Source: JAWVFM01 sp963843315 (lineage in GTDB: Bacteria > Actinomycetota > Thermoleophilia > Solirubrobacterales > 70-9). Taken from it: a stretch of DNA of 64,000 bases. The position numbers were made by a program, and so were the translations under genes. The stretch lies in NCBI GenBank assembly GCA_963843315.1, contig CAWJJU010000003.1:62001-126000 (forward strand). Reading direction: 5' to 3'. The notes under the pieces were generated by a model. That model saw only the letters and a list, made by a program, of their open reading frames with translations, made no database searches and was not told the DNA's origin. Positions 6,376 through 14,640 of this stretch are shown piece by piece; the stretch's first letter is position 1; every line of letters starts with the position of its first letter.

Positions 6376-9272
6376 CCCGGAAGCTCGGCGAGCAGCGCCT
6401 CGACCACCTGCGGGTCGAACTGGCTGCCGGCGCAGTTGCCGAGCTCGGCGCGCACCTCCGCGATGCCGAGCGCGGGGCGGTACGGCCTGGCGGAGAGCAT
6501 CGCGTGGGCTGCATCGCAGGCGCACACCACGCGCGAGCCGAGCGGGATGTCCTCGCCCTTCAGCCCGTCGGGGTAGCCGCGGCCGTCCCAGCGCTCGTGC
6601 GATGCCCGGACGAGCGGGGCGATCGGCGCGAGGAAGACGGTGCGCTCCAGGATGTGGCCGCCCACGGCCGCGTGCTCCTGGACCTCGAGGTACTCCGCAT
6701 CCGTGAGGGCTCCGGGCTTGGCCAAGAGCTCGGTGCGGACGGAGACCTTGCCGATGTCGTGCAGCAGGGCGGCGTGGCGAACGTGGCGCAGCTCCTCGCC
6801 CTTCATGCCGACGCGCGCGCCGACCGCCTCGGCCAGGTCGGCGACGGCGCGGGAGTGCTCGGCCGTCGCCCCGTCCTTGGCCTCCAGCACATCGGAGAGG
6901 GCGCCCAGGGTCGTGGTGAAGGCGCGCTCGAGCTCGCCGTAGAGCGCGCTGCGGTGAAGGGCGGCTCCCACCTGTGCGGCTGCGGTCTCGAGCAGGACCC
7001 GGTCGGACGGACCGAGGGCGAAGGGCTCCTCGGCACAGAGCACCAACACGCCCCAGATCCCGTCGCCCGCGCGGACCGGAACCGCCAGGTGCGAGCGCAG
7101 GCGGGGCCCGGAATCTCCGCGGAAGTGGTGCCCGGCGTAGGCCGGATCGAGGGCGGTGTCGCGAACGAGCACCGCCTCCCCGGTGCGGACCGCCCTGCCG
7201 TTGATCCCGACCTCGATGTGCTGTGACCAGTTCACGACCTCAACCCGCTCGCTCAGCTCGCCGGCGACGGCCATGGTGCGCATCATCTTGTCCTCGTCGA
7301 GCCGCATGATCAGGGCCAGCGGGTAGCCGAGCCCCCGATCGAGCTCGGAGATCGCGAGCCGCGCGATCTCGGCGCTTTCCGCCGTGGTCGCCAGCCTCGC
7401 CGAGAGCCGGGCGGCAAGCTGCAGATGGCGCTCCACCGGCGGCGGCTCCGGAACTTCTCTGCGCGGCGCCGCCTCGGGCGCGGCGTCGCCACGGGCCTTC
7501 ATTGCGTAGAGGTCGGCGTCGGCGTGGGCGATCAGCACGTCGCGACTGCCCCCGTCATCGGGCCAGGAGGCAAGCCCGTAGGAGGCACCGACCCTCTCGT
7601 CGATCCTGCCCATCGCCTCGATCGCCCGCTCGGCGACCACTCGCGAGTCCGCCTCGCCGGTGTTCGTCAGGATCAGCGCGAACTCGTCGCCACCGAGCCG
7701 GAAGGCGCGGTCCGTGGAGCGGCACGAAGCGGCGAACGCGATGGCGACCTCGCGCAGCACGCGGTCGCCCTCAGCGTGGCCGGAGATGTCGTTGACCCGC
7801 TTGAAGCGGTCCAGGTCGAGGAGCGCGATGGTGAGGTCGTCGCCGTAACGGCGCGAGCGCTCGAGCTCCGCGACGAGGGTCTCGTGAAAGGCCCTGTGGT
7901 TGAGCAGCCCGGTGAGCGGGTCGTGAAGGGCGAGCTTCTCCTGGGTCGCGTAGAGGCGGGCGTTGTAGACGGCGAGCGCGGCCTGGGCCGCGTAGGCCTC
8001 GAGCAGCTCGACGTCGCGCGGCAGGAAGGCGCGGGCCTGGGAGCCAAGGGCCACCAGCACGCCGAGGCGGCGCCCGCGATTGCTGAGGGCCGCGGCGCAC
8101 AGCGAGCCCAGCGGCACGTGGGAGTGCGCCGGCAGCTCGGCCAGGCGCGGCTCGCCGGCGAGGTCCTCGATCAGCACCGAGCCGGCGGACGGAGCGAGGC
8201 GCTCGGCCGCCCAGGCCTCGATCGCCTCGATGACCGAGTCCGGCAGGGTCGACGAGCTGCGACTCGACAGGCGGCCCCCCTCCTCCAGCAGCAGGACGAA
8301 CTCCTTGCCGCCAATGGCGGTCCTGGCGTGGTTGCAGATCTTGGCGAGGACCTCGTCGACCCGCAGGTCACCGAGAAGCTCCTGGAAGGACCCCTGAAGG
8401 CGCTGCGAAACGAGGGCCTGCTCGCTCAGCTCGTCGCGCAGCCGGCGCCAGCGCGCCCGCCGGGCCCTCGCCGTATGCCAGACGCCTCCGGCCACGGCCA
8501 CCGCGGCCACGCCGGCGGCAGCCGGCAGCAGGGCGGGCGCGAGGAGCGCGCTCATCGCCAGCGGCACCCCGCCTGCGAGGCCACAGCCCAGGGCGAAACG
8601 CAGCTCGTTCGCGCCGCCCGTCCAGGAGATGTCGTACACGCAGGCCTCGTCGCCGCGTCCGGCGCACTGCGGATGGGCAACCCGCGCGGCCTGCTGTCCG
8701 AACAGCCGCGGGACGCAGGAGAGAAGGCCGATGTTGTAGTCGCAGTCCAGCGGGCTGTAGACCGGCCCGATCTTGCTCACGTAGCGGATGCGCGCGTGGG
8801 TGCCGCCCAGCTCGAGCAGCTCCATGGAGTGGCTGCCGCTGAACTTCCCGTTGGCGCGGACGACGTTCTCGTAGACGATCCGCGGCGAGCCCAGGGCCCG
8901 TAGCGCCAGCTTCAGCCCCTCACCGATCCCGAGATCGAGCGCCTGCTCCCCGGCGCTGCGCATCACGTGCGGGTCGTCCATCACCTCGGCGGCGGCCTCG
9001 AAGAGCCGGATCTTGGTGTCGTAGGAGAACCAGAAGTCCTCGCGGCGCAAGTCGTCCCCGAAACCGGCGAGCCCGGAGCGCTCGACCACCTCCTGGGCCG
9101 CGACCGGCCCCCCGGCGTGCTCGACGTAGGCGAGCAGGAGCTTGGACGTCAGCCCGCTGGTCTCACGGCGCTCGCTGGGGGGCGCCGCAACGGGTCCGGA
9201 CCCGTTGGAGCTCGATGTCGCGGGCCGCGCCTCGTGCGCGGCCGTCTCCTCGTTTAGATCCGGGCCCGGCAT
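6372..9272 (-). CDS. Multidomain c-di-GMP protein: sensor, TM, GAF, GGDEF, GAF, HD-GYP
   Basis: A 966-aa signalling protein. Residues 1-220 form a sensor-like region ending in a Cys pair (PQCAGRGDEACVY), loosely like V4R/heme-NO-associated regulators. Hydrophobic segments follow at about 225-270, a GAF domain at about 290-450, GGDEF at about 455-610 with the signature FRLGGDEFALIL intact, and a second GAF at about 620-780. The C-terminal HD-GYP domain (about 790-966) has HDIGK and HERWDGRGYPDG intact. Both the c-di-GMP-making and c-di-GMP-degrading modules therefore look competent, so its net activity is probably set by the sensor and GAF domains. It follows the antiporter gene on the same strand by 94 bp. 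Confidence 0.88.
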   Translation of the reverse strand: MPGPDLNEETAAHEARPATSSSNGSGPVAAPPSERRETSGLTSKLLLAYVEHAGGPVAAQEVVERSGLAGFGDDLRREDFWFSYDTKIRLFEAAAEVMDDPHVMRSAGEQALDLGIGEGLKLALRALGSPRIVYENVVRANGKFSGSHSMELLELGGTHARIRYVSKIGPVYSPLDCDYNIGLLSCVPRLFGQQAARVAHPQCAGRGDEACVYDISWTGGANELRFALGCGLAGGVPLAMSALLAPALLPAAAGVAAVAVAGGVWHTARARRARWRRLRDELSEQALVSQRLQGSFQELLGDLRVDEVLAKICNHARTAIGGKEFVLLLEEGGRLSSRSSSTLPDSVIEAIEAWAAERLAPSAGSVLIEDLAGEPRLAELPAHSHVPLGSLCAAALSNRGRRLGVLVALGSQARAFLPRDVELLEAYAAQAALAVYNARLYATQEKLALHDPLTGLLNHRAFHETLVAELERSRRYGDDLTIALLDLDRFKRVNDISGHAEGDRVLREVAIAFAASCRSTDRAFRLGGDEFALILTNTGEADSRVVAERAIEAMGRIDERVGASYGLASWPDDGGSRDVLIAHADADLYAMKARGDAAPEAAPRREVPEPPPVERHLQLAARLSARLATTAESAEIARLAISELDRGLGYPLALIMRLDEDKMMRTMAVAGELSERVEVVNWSQHIEVGINGRAVRTGEAVLVRDTALDPAYAGHHFRGDSGPRLRSHLAVPVRAGDGIWGVLVLCAEEPFALGPSDRVLLETAAAQVGAALHRSALYGELERAFTTTLGALSDVLEAKDGATAEHSRAVADLAEAVGARVGMKGEELRHVRHAALLHDIGKVSVRTELLAKPGALTDAEYLEVQEHAAVGGHILERTVFLAPIAPLVRASHERWDGRGYPDGLKGEDIPLGSRVVCACDAAHAMLSARPYRPALGIAEVRAELGNCAGSQFDPQVVEALLAELPG

Positions 9273-9366
9273 CCCAGAAGTTCATCGGCGCTTCGAGCCA
9301 AGAGATTGAGCCGTGACGGGCGAAACGGCCCTTGTGCCGCGAGCGGTTGCAGCCGCCGCCCGCCCC

Positions 9367-11157
9367 CTAGCGAGCGCCGGCCGGTATCGCTTCGGCAAGA
9401 CAGATCACGCGGGCCCCGGTCTCGAGCTCGGGGGGCCCGCCGACCGTCGCGATCCGGACGCGACCGTCGGCGCCGACGAGGACGAGCGGCGTCACCCCGT
9501 CACCGTCCGCCTTCGGCCCGTCCGCCGGCAGCTCGGCGAGCGTCGCCCCGGCTTCGAAGCGGCGGCTGAGCTCGGGGTAGGTGAAGGCGTCGCCGAAGAG
9601 GATGCCGCCCTCCTCGTATCCGGGCCCCGGCTCCATCGAGGACTCGCGCGGCGCCAGCCGGTAGACGCGGCCGCGCCCCAGCTCGCGGCGCAGCTCATAG
9701 GCCGCGAGCGAATTGAAGTAGTCGCTCTCGGTCACGACGAGGGCGTCGCTGACCTCCTCGAGCTCGGCTTCGCGGCTTTCCACGTCGACGCCGAGCGGGA
9801 TCCTGCGGGCGTCGATTCCGGCCTCCCGGGCCGCCGCCTGCTCCTCCTCGCGGTCGGTCCACAGACGCACCCGCACGCCGGCGTCTCTGAGCGCTCCGGC
9901 CAACATCCGCGCCCAGTCGTGGCCACCGATGATCACGATGACCGAGGCACCGGTGCCCGCGACCCCCAGGAGCCGGGCGGCGGGCATCGCGGTGAGCCCG
10001 TAGAGCACGACCGTCCCGAAGACCACCACGAAGGTGATGGGGAGAACGCGATTGGCTCCCGGAATCGACGCCTCGGCGAGCGAGAGCGCGAACGCCGATG
10101 CGGTCGCCGCAGCGACGATGCCTCGCGGCGCCATCCACGCCATGAACGCCCGCTCGCGCCACTGGAGCCCCGATCCCCACGTCGCGACCGCAACGACGAG
10201 CGGACGGAAGACGACGACCATGATCGCGATCAGCAGCAGGCCCTCCGGGAGGACGGCAACGACCTGACTGGGAGCGACGGACGCCGATATGAGCACGAAG
10301 AGAATCCCGATCAGCAGCTCGACCACCGTGCCGTAGAACTCGAGGATCCTCGAGACGTCGAGCTGATGTTGCTGCGCCAGGACCACGCCCATGACGACCG
10401 CGGCGATCAGGCCCGAGTCCTCGCGCAGCACGTCGGCGGCGACGACCGCGGCGGTCACGACCATCAGCGCCGCTGAGAGCCCCTGCGCAGGCGAGGAACG
10501 CTCGGTCGCGCGGAGCAGCAGCCACAGCAGCCCCGCGCCGGCCAGCCCGAAGCCCAGCCCGACCCCGATGCTGAGCCACAGCTGCCCGGGCCTGAACGGG
10601 CGGTCGCCGGAGGCGCCGTTGATGATGGCGTGCAGCGCGAGGACCCCGAGGAGGGCGCCGATGGGATCGATGAGCGTGCCCTCCCACTTGAGCACCGAGC
10701 GCACCCGATCCGAGGGCCGGACGAACGAGAGCAGCGGCAGCACGACCGTGGGGCCGGAGACCACGAGGACGCCAGCGAGAAGCGCCGAGACCCCCCAGCT
10801 GAGCCCGAAGATGACCTCCACCGCGACCGTGACACCGACGAGGGTGATGACCACGCCCGTCGTGATGAGCCGCAAGACGACTCGGCGGGCCCCGGAGGCC
10901 AGCTCGGCGAAGTCGAGGCGCAGCCCGGCCTCGAAGAGGATCAGGCCGACCCCAATCGAGACCAGCGGCTGGAAGGTGGCGCCGAAGAGCTCGTTCGGGT
11001 CGACGTCGCCGGTGATCGCCCCGGCGACGAAGCCGACCGGCAGCAGCAGCACGATCGCCGGGACCCGGTAGCGGCTGGCGACGAGCTGGCAGACGATCGC
11101 AAGGACGATCGCGAGCCCGAGGCCCGTGATGATGGCGTCAGTCGAAGGCGAGGGCAA
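9367..11157 (-). CDS. Cation/proton antiporter with C-terminal TrkA-N (RCK) domain
   Basis: A 596-aa transporter of the CPA (NhaP/KefB-like) type exchanging Na+ or K+ for H+. The first 390 residues contain about 12 hydrophobic helices, including ASRYRVPAIVLLLPVGFVAG and LFEAGLRLDF. A Rossmann NAD-binding RCK domain starts near residue 405 (VIVIIGGHDWARMLAGALRD) with a later DALVVTESDYFNSLAAYEL. A short TrkA-C-like tail with a FGDAFTYPELSRRF segment follows. The start TTG at 11157 is 8 nt after CATAAT, a good -10 match. No regulator is adjacent. Confidence 0.88.
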   Translation of the reverse strand: MPSPSTDAIITGLGLAIVLAIVCQLVASRYRVPAIVLLLPVGFVAGAITGDVDPNELFGATFQPLVSIGVGLILFEAGLRLDFAELASGARRVVLRLITTGVVITLVGVTVAVEVIFGLSWGVSALLAGVLVVSGPTVVLPLLSFVRPSDRVRSVLKWEGTLIDPIGALLGVLALHAIINGASGDRPFRPGQLWLSIGVGLGFGLAGAGLLWLLLRATERSSPAQGLSAALMVVTAAVVAADVLREDSGLIAAVVMGVVLAQQHQLDVSRILEFYGTVVELLIGILFVLISASVAPSQVVAVLPEGLLLIAIMVVVFRPLVVAVATWGSGLQWRERAFMAWMAPRGIVAAATASAFALSLAEASIPGANRVLPITFVVVFGTVVLYGLTAMPAARLLGVAGTGASVIVIIGGHDWARMLAGALRDAGVRVRLWTDREEEQAAAREAGIDARRIPLGVDVESREAELEEVSDALVVTESDYFNSLAAYELRRELGRGRVYRLAPRESSMEPGPGYEEGGILFGDAFTYPELSRRFEAGATLAELPADGPKADGDGVTPLVLVGADGRVRIATVGGPPELETGARVICLAEAIPAGAR

Positions 11158-11204
11158 GCGCGACCATTATGCGGGCGGGGTCAAGCATCCGCGACGAGGC
11201 AGGA

Positions 11205-11594
11205 TCAGGGCTCGCGGATCTTCCAGAACGAGTCCTTGCGGACGATCCTCCCATCCTCTCCGAAGGCCCAGAGGTCGCAGCCCCGGACCTGGATTCGATC
11301 GCCCTCGACCGTCGTTCCCCTGATCGTCCACTCCGAGACGCCGCGGTCGCCGCAGGCGAAGTGGACGTCGTCGGTGTAGCTGACGTTGGGAATGCCCTCG
11401 AAGCGGGCCGCCAGCCCGCGTCGCACCTCGTCCTTGCCCACGAACCGCCGGCCCCACGGCTCGGGGCCGCGCGGCGATTCGAAGACGCAGTCATTGGCGA
11501 AGTGGGACATGATCGCGTCGAGGTCGTGGCGGTTGAAGGCCTCCAACACCTGCTCCAGAGCATTGAGCCTGGCCTGGTCATTCTTCATCTTCAT
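11205..11594 (-). CDS. SnoaL/NTF2-like fold protein
   Basis: A 129-aa protein of the SnoaL-like polyketide cyclase/NTF2 fold, which includes isomerases, hydrolases and many of unknown role. Typical features are an N-terminal helix ending FNRHDLDAIMSHFANDCVFE, a middle GKDEVRRGLAARFE helix and C-terminal strands with CDLWAFGEDGRIVRKDSFW. Two ATGs, MKMK, lie at the start; the ORF begins at 11594. It stands alone, 47 bp upstream of the antiporter gene on the same strand. The substrate cannot be inferred. Confidence 0.75.
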   Translation of the reverse strand: MKMKNDQARLNALEQVLEAFNRHDLDAIMSHFANDCVFESPRGPEPWGRRFVGKDEVRRGLAARFEGIPNVSYTDDVHFACGDRGVSEWTIRGTTVEGDRIQVRGCDLWAFGEDGRIVRKDSFWKIREP

Positions 11595-11615
11595 CGGCGA
11601 TCGTGACGCGTTCGG

Positions 11616-11723
11616 GTGTCGAGGTCGACGTTCGCCCAGTGCAAGCCCGGCCTGTGGCGATGCACGCGCTGGGACAGCCGGCCCGGCTGCGTCGGCTTCC
11701 TCGACGTGCTCAGCCCGCTCTGA
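11616..11723 (+). pseudogene. Fragment related to the 6133-6375 relic
   Basis: A 35-codon frame opens with GTG at 11616 and ends with CRWRCTRWDSRPGCVGFLDVLSPL-like sequence (read from 11640: CKPGLWRCTRWDSRPGCVGF, then LDVLSPL) and TGA at 11721. The final GC(V/I)GF(L)D..SPL-stop matches the end of the relic at 6375. It could be a surviving tiny gene, but the homologous part of the other copy is longer, so I take it as a remnant. Confidence 0.3.
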
Positions 11724-11738
11724 GGGCGGCGAGACGTC

Positions 11739-12572
11739 TCAGCACTTCGCGTGGTAGCAGTTCTGGGTGCCGTTGCCCTGGGCGTGGTTCTTCTTCTTGC
11801 CGTCCAGTCGCACTTCCGCGTAGATCCCGTAGTCGCCGTTGTTGTTGGCGGTGTTCTGCTCGACCCGCGCCTGGGAGACATTGGTCGGGTAGTTGCCGGA
11901 GACGTAGATGCCTGCGTAGGAGTTCTCGTTGGCGTGGCTCTTCAGGACCTTGTAGCCGCGGTACGGAGCTTCCAGGTAGATCCCGTATTCGGAACCGGTC
12001 GACGTCACGTTCGTGAGCGTCGAGCGGCTGTAGTAGTCGTAGACGCCGCTCTCGCCCAACGGGTCGCCGTTCTTCACCTTGGTGTCCGAGACCTTGACGG
12101 CGTTGTTGTAGTAGAGGTAGATGCCATCGTCGGCCGGGCCGTCGGCCACCGAGTGCGTGATGCTGCTCTGCTGCGAGTACTCGATGTCGAGCGGATAGCC
12201 TCCGGAGGTGACGACCGACTTGATGTGGTCGATGTGGCTGCCGGTCGTGTAGTCGAAGTAGACGCCCTCCTCGAAGTCCTTCACGGTCCCATTCTTGACC
12301 GTGATCTTGTCGAAGCCCCCCGTGCCGTCGACGCCGTAATAGGAGGTGGTGTTCGGGCCCGTGATCGTGTGGCCGTTGAGGTCGATCGTCAGCCCGTTCT
12401 TGCCGATGATGATGCCGTTGGAGCTCGTCGCCGAGCAGTCCATGTCGGCGTGCAGCTTGACGTTGTGCGTGACTGTGTCGCCGCAGGCCGGGTCGGCCGC
12501 CGCCGCCGGCGCGGCGAGGAGCAGCGCGCTCACAATCGTCGAAAGTCCGGCCACCGATCCGCGCATACCCAA
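11739..12572 (-). CDS. Secreted right-handed parallel beta-helix protein
   Basis: A 277-aa exported protein with a signal peptide (STIVSALLLAAPAAAADP) and repeated short beta-strand turns typical of NosD/pectate-lyase-like helices: GIIIGKNGLTIDLNGHTI, YGVDGTGGFDKITVKNG, GIYLYYNNAVKVSDTKV, YGIYLEAP, AGIYVSGNYPT and YGIYAEV. Such proteins bind or cleave polysaccharide, but no catalytic set is visible. It is lower in GC than its neighbours and rich in Asn, Tyr and Thr. A TAGGAT at about 12615 and a GGAGG 7 nt before the TTG start give a normal leadered gene; ATG 12566 is the alternative start. Confidence 0.8.
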   Translation of the reverse strand: MGMRGSVAGLSTIVSALLLAAPAAAADPACGDTVTHNVKLHADMDCSATSSNGIIIGKNGLTIDLNGHTITGPNTTSYYGVDGTGGFDKITVKNGTVKDFEEGVYFDYTTGSHIDHIKSVVTSGGYPLDIEYSQQSSITHSVADGPADDGIYLYYNNAVKVSDTKVKNGDPLGESGVYDYYSRSTLTNVTSTGSEYGIYLEAPYRGYKVLKSHANENSYAGIYVSGNYPTNVSQARVEQNTANNNGDYGIYAEVRLDGKKKNHAQGNGTQNCYHAKC

Positions 12573-12639
12573 AGCGTCGCCTCCGTTGGTTCTCCCGCCA
12601 GGTTAGGTCGGATCCTATACCCCGCCACCTGCCGAGCGC

Positions 12640-12936
12640 CTAAAACCCAAGCGCGAACTTGGCGTCCTCGGACATCATCTCCGGAGACCAGGGCGGGTCG
12701 AAGACCATCTTGGGGTGGACCTTGTCCACTCCCTCCATCTCGCCCACCAGCTCTCGCATCTGCTCGGTCACCTGGGGACCAATCGGGCAGGCGGGGGTGG
12801 TGAGGCTGAAGGTCACGTAGACCTCCTCCTCCTCGACCTCCACGTCGTAGACCAGGCCGAGTGAGACGAAGTCGAGCCCGAGCTCGGGGTCGATTACCTC
12901 TTCGAGAACCTCGTACACGTCATCGGTAGTGACCAT
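12640..12936 (-). CDS. MIP18/DUF59 family Fe-S cluster assembly protein (SufT/PaaD-like)
   Basis: A 98-aa single-domain protein of the MIP18 (DUF59) family, which helps assemble or deliver iron-sulfur clusters. The family core is clear: EVIDPELGLDFVSLGLVYDV at the N-terminus and TTPACPIGPQVTEQMRE with the conserved Cys in the CPIG turn. The C-terminal FDPPWSPEMMSEDAKFALGF is also typical. No other suf genes are adjacent. TACGAT lies 6 nt before the ATG, inside the first codons of the divergent fxsA, so the two promoters overlap each other's coding starts. Confidence 0.88.
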   Translation of the reverse strand: MVTTDDVYEVLEEVIDPELGLDFVSLGLVYDVEVEEEEVYVTFSLTTPACPIGPQVTEQMRELVGEMEGVDKVHPKMVFDPPWSPEMMSEDAKFALGF

Positions 12937-12939
12937 GGA

Positions 12940-13491
12940 ATGATCGTAGCGATGGTCTTCCTCCTTGTCCTGTTCATCGTCCTGCCGATCGCGGAGATCT
13001 ACGTGATCATCAAGGTGGGCGAGGCGATCGGCTTTCTGCCGACGCTGGCGCTGCTGATCGTCGACGGCTTCGTCGGCGCGGCCATCTCGCGCTCACAGGG
13101 CCGGGCCGTCTGGGGACGGTTCAACCAGGCCCTGGCGGAGGGCCGGGTGCCCACACGCGAGGTCTTCGACGGGGCGATGATCATCGTCGGTGGCTCCTTT
13201 CTGCTCGCCCCTGGGTTCATCACCGACGTCATCGGCCTTTCCCTGCTGTTGCCGCCGACTCGAGCGCTTCTGCGCGGCTTCGTCCTGCGGGTCGCGAGGC
13301 GCCGCGCGCGGGTGACGGTGGGCGTCTTCGGCGCGGGCGGCCCGCGGAGCACGGGCGACCCGCGGGGCCCTGCCGGCCCCTCCCGGGGCGCGGGCCCCGA
13401 ACCTCGTCACCGCCGCGCCTACGACTACGAGGGCGACGCCCGCGAGGTGCAGGACACAGAGCTGCCGCCCGGGGGCTCCAATGGCAGCTGA
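12940..13491 (+). CDS. fxsA: FxsA family membrane protein
   Basis: A 183-aa inner-membrane protein of the FxsA family, named for suppressing F exclusion of phage T7 when overexpressed; the native role is unclear. The hydrophobic N-terminal half has the family pattern LFIVLPIAEIYVIIKVGEAI and a later FLLAPGFITDVIGLSLLLPP motif. The C-terminal 60 residues are Gly/Pro/Arg-rich and probably cytoplasmic. The start may be ATG 12940 or 12952. The stop overlaps the next gene start by 11 bp, so it is co-transcribed with the two genes that follow. Confidence 0.85.
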   Translation: MIVAMVFLLVLFIVLPIAEIYVIIKVGEAIGFLPTLALLIVDGFVGAAISRSQGRAVWGRFNQALAEGRVPTREVFDGAMIIVGGSFLLAPGFITDVIGLSLLLPPTRALLRGFVLRVARRRARVTVGVFGAGGPRSTGDPRGPAGPSRGAGPEPRHRRAYDYEGDAREVQDTELPPGGSNGS

Positions 13492-13993
13492 CGAGCCGGC
13501 GTTCGCCGTGCAGCTGGGCGCCGGCGACGACGCGCCGACGATCGAGTGGGGGCGCGAGGGCCTCGACGCGCTCGCCGGCTCGGAGGCGCCCCAGCGGCCC
13601 TGGCGCATGGACGGCGAGCCCGACTGGTCGCAATGGCAGAGCCTGCGCGTGCTCTCGGCGGGCTTCGCCGACGGGTCGAAGCTCGCCTGCGCTGCCCTGC
13701 GCCCCCGCGAGGCCCGCGGCCACGGCGACGACGTGGTGGTCGCGATCATGGCCAGGACCGGCGCCGATCCCGCCGTGCTGGAGGATCCGCTGCTGTCCAC
13801 CCAGCGCGGGCGGAGCGGAGCGCTGGAGCGCTTCAACCTCGAGGCCTCCGAGCACGACGAGCACGCCATCGCACGCGCCTCGGGCGACGTCGTCAGCACC
13901 GGCACGGAGGGCTCCGTCGAGACCAGCGTGCTGCGGATGGGACTGGGCGGCTCGCCGGGAATGGGCCTCTTCGAGGTCCTGAGCGCCCCATGA
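13481..13993 (+). CDS. Conserved hypothetical protein
   Basis: A 170-aa soluble protein without signal peptide or membrane segment that I cannot assign. It has an N-terminal WGREGLDAL, a WRMDGEPDWSQWQSLRVLSA stretch, and mixed alpha/beta sequence ending GLGGSPGMGLFEVLSAP. Translation is coupled to both neighbours: the ATG is inside the 3' end of fxsA, and its TGA overlaps the ATG of the HAD gene (ATGA). The coupling suggests a steady ratio with those proteins but not a function. Confidence 0.7.
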   Translation: MAADEPAFAVQLGAGDDAPTIEWGREGLDALAGSEAPQRPWRMDGEPDWSQWQSLRVLSAGFADGSKLACAALRPREARGHGDDVVVAIMARTGADPAVLEDPLLSTQRGRSGALERFNLEASEHDEHAIARASGDVVSTGTEGSVETSVLRMGLGGSPGMGLFEVLSAP

Positions 13994-14640
13994 GCTCCGG
14001 CCGGCCCGTCGAGGCGGTCATCTCCGACTTCGGCGGCGTCCTCACGACGCCGCTGCTGGCCTCGTTCGCCGCCGTGCAGGATCACACCGGGATCCCGATG
14101 GAGTCGCTCGGCAAGGCGATGTCGCGCATCGCCGAGCGGGAGGGCGAGCACCCGCTCTACGAGCTGGAGCGAGGGCACGTGCGGGAGTCGGATTTCCTGG
14201 AGACCCTGGGCGCCGAGCTGGAGGCCGACCTGGGGCACCGCCCCGAGCTGCACCGCTTCAGCGAGATCTACTTTCAGGCCCTCCACCCCAACGAGGCGAT
14301 GATCGATCTGATGCGCACCGCGCGCGACTCGGGCCGGCGCATGGCGCTGCTGACCAACAACGTGCGCGAATGGGAGCCGCGCTGGCGGAAGATGCTGCCG
14401 GTCGACGAGATCTTCGAGACGGTCGTGGACTCCGCGTTCGTCGGCATGCGAAAGCCCGAGCCCGGCATCTACGAGCTCACCCTCGAGCGCATCGGCAATC
14501 CGGACCCGTCCACCTGCCTGTTCATCGACGACATGGACGTCAACTGCGAGGCCGCGTCGAAGCTTGGCCTGCGCGCGGTGCACTTCCGCACCAGCGAGCA
14601 GGCGATCGCCGAGATCGAGACGGCGCTGGGCGAGCGCTGA
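13990..14640 (+). CDS. HAD-superfamily IA hydrolase
   Basis: A 216-aa haloacid dehalogenase-like hydrolase. Motif I is DFGGVLT at residue 13, the variant in which Gly replaces the second Asp, as in YihX and epoxide-hydrolase N-terminal-type HADs. Motif II is LLTNN, motif III is the Lys of RKPEPGIYELTL, and motif IV is FIDDMDVNCEAA. The cap region lies between motifs I and II. The substrate is probably a small phosphorylated or halogenated metabolite, not determinable here. It starts in an ATGA overlap with the upstream gene and its stop abuts that of the MFS gene on the other strand. Confidence 0.85.
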   Translation: MSSGRPVEAVISDFGGVLTTPLLASFAAVQDHTGIPMESLGKAMSRIAEREGEHPLYELERGHVRESDFLETLGAELEADLGHRPELHRFSEIYFQALHPNEAMIDLMRTARDSGRRMALLTNNVREWEPRWRKMLPVDEIFETVVDSAFVGMRKPEPGIYELTLERIGNPDPSTCLFIDDMDVNCEAASKLGLRAVHFRTSEQAIAEIETALGER

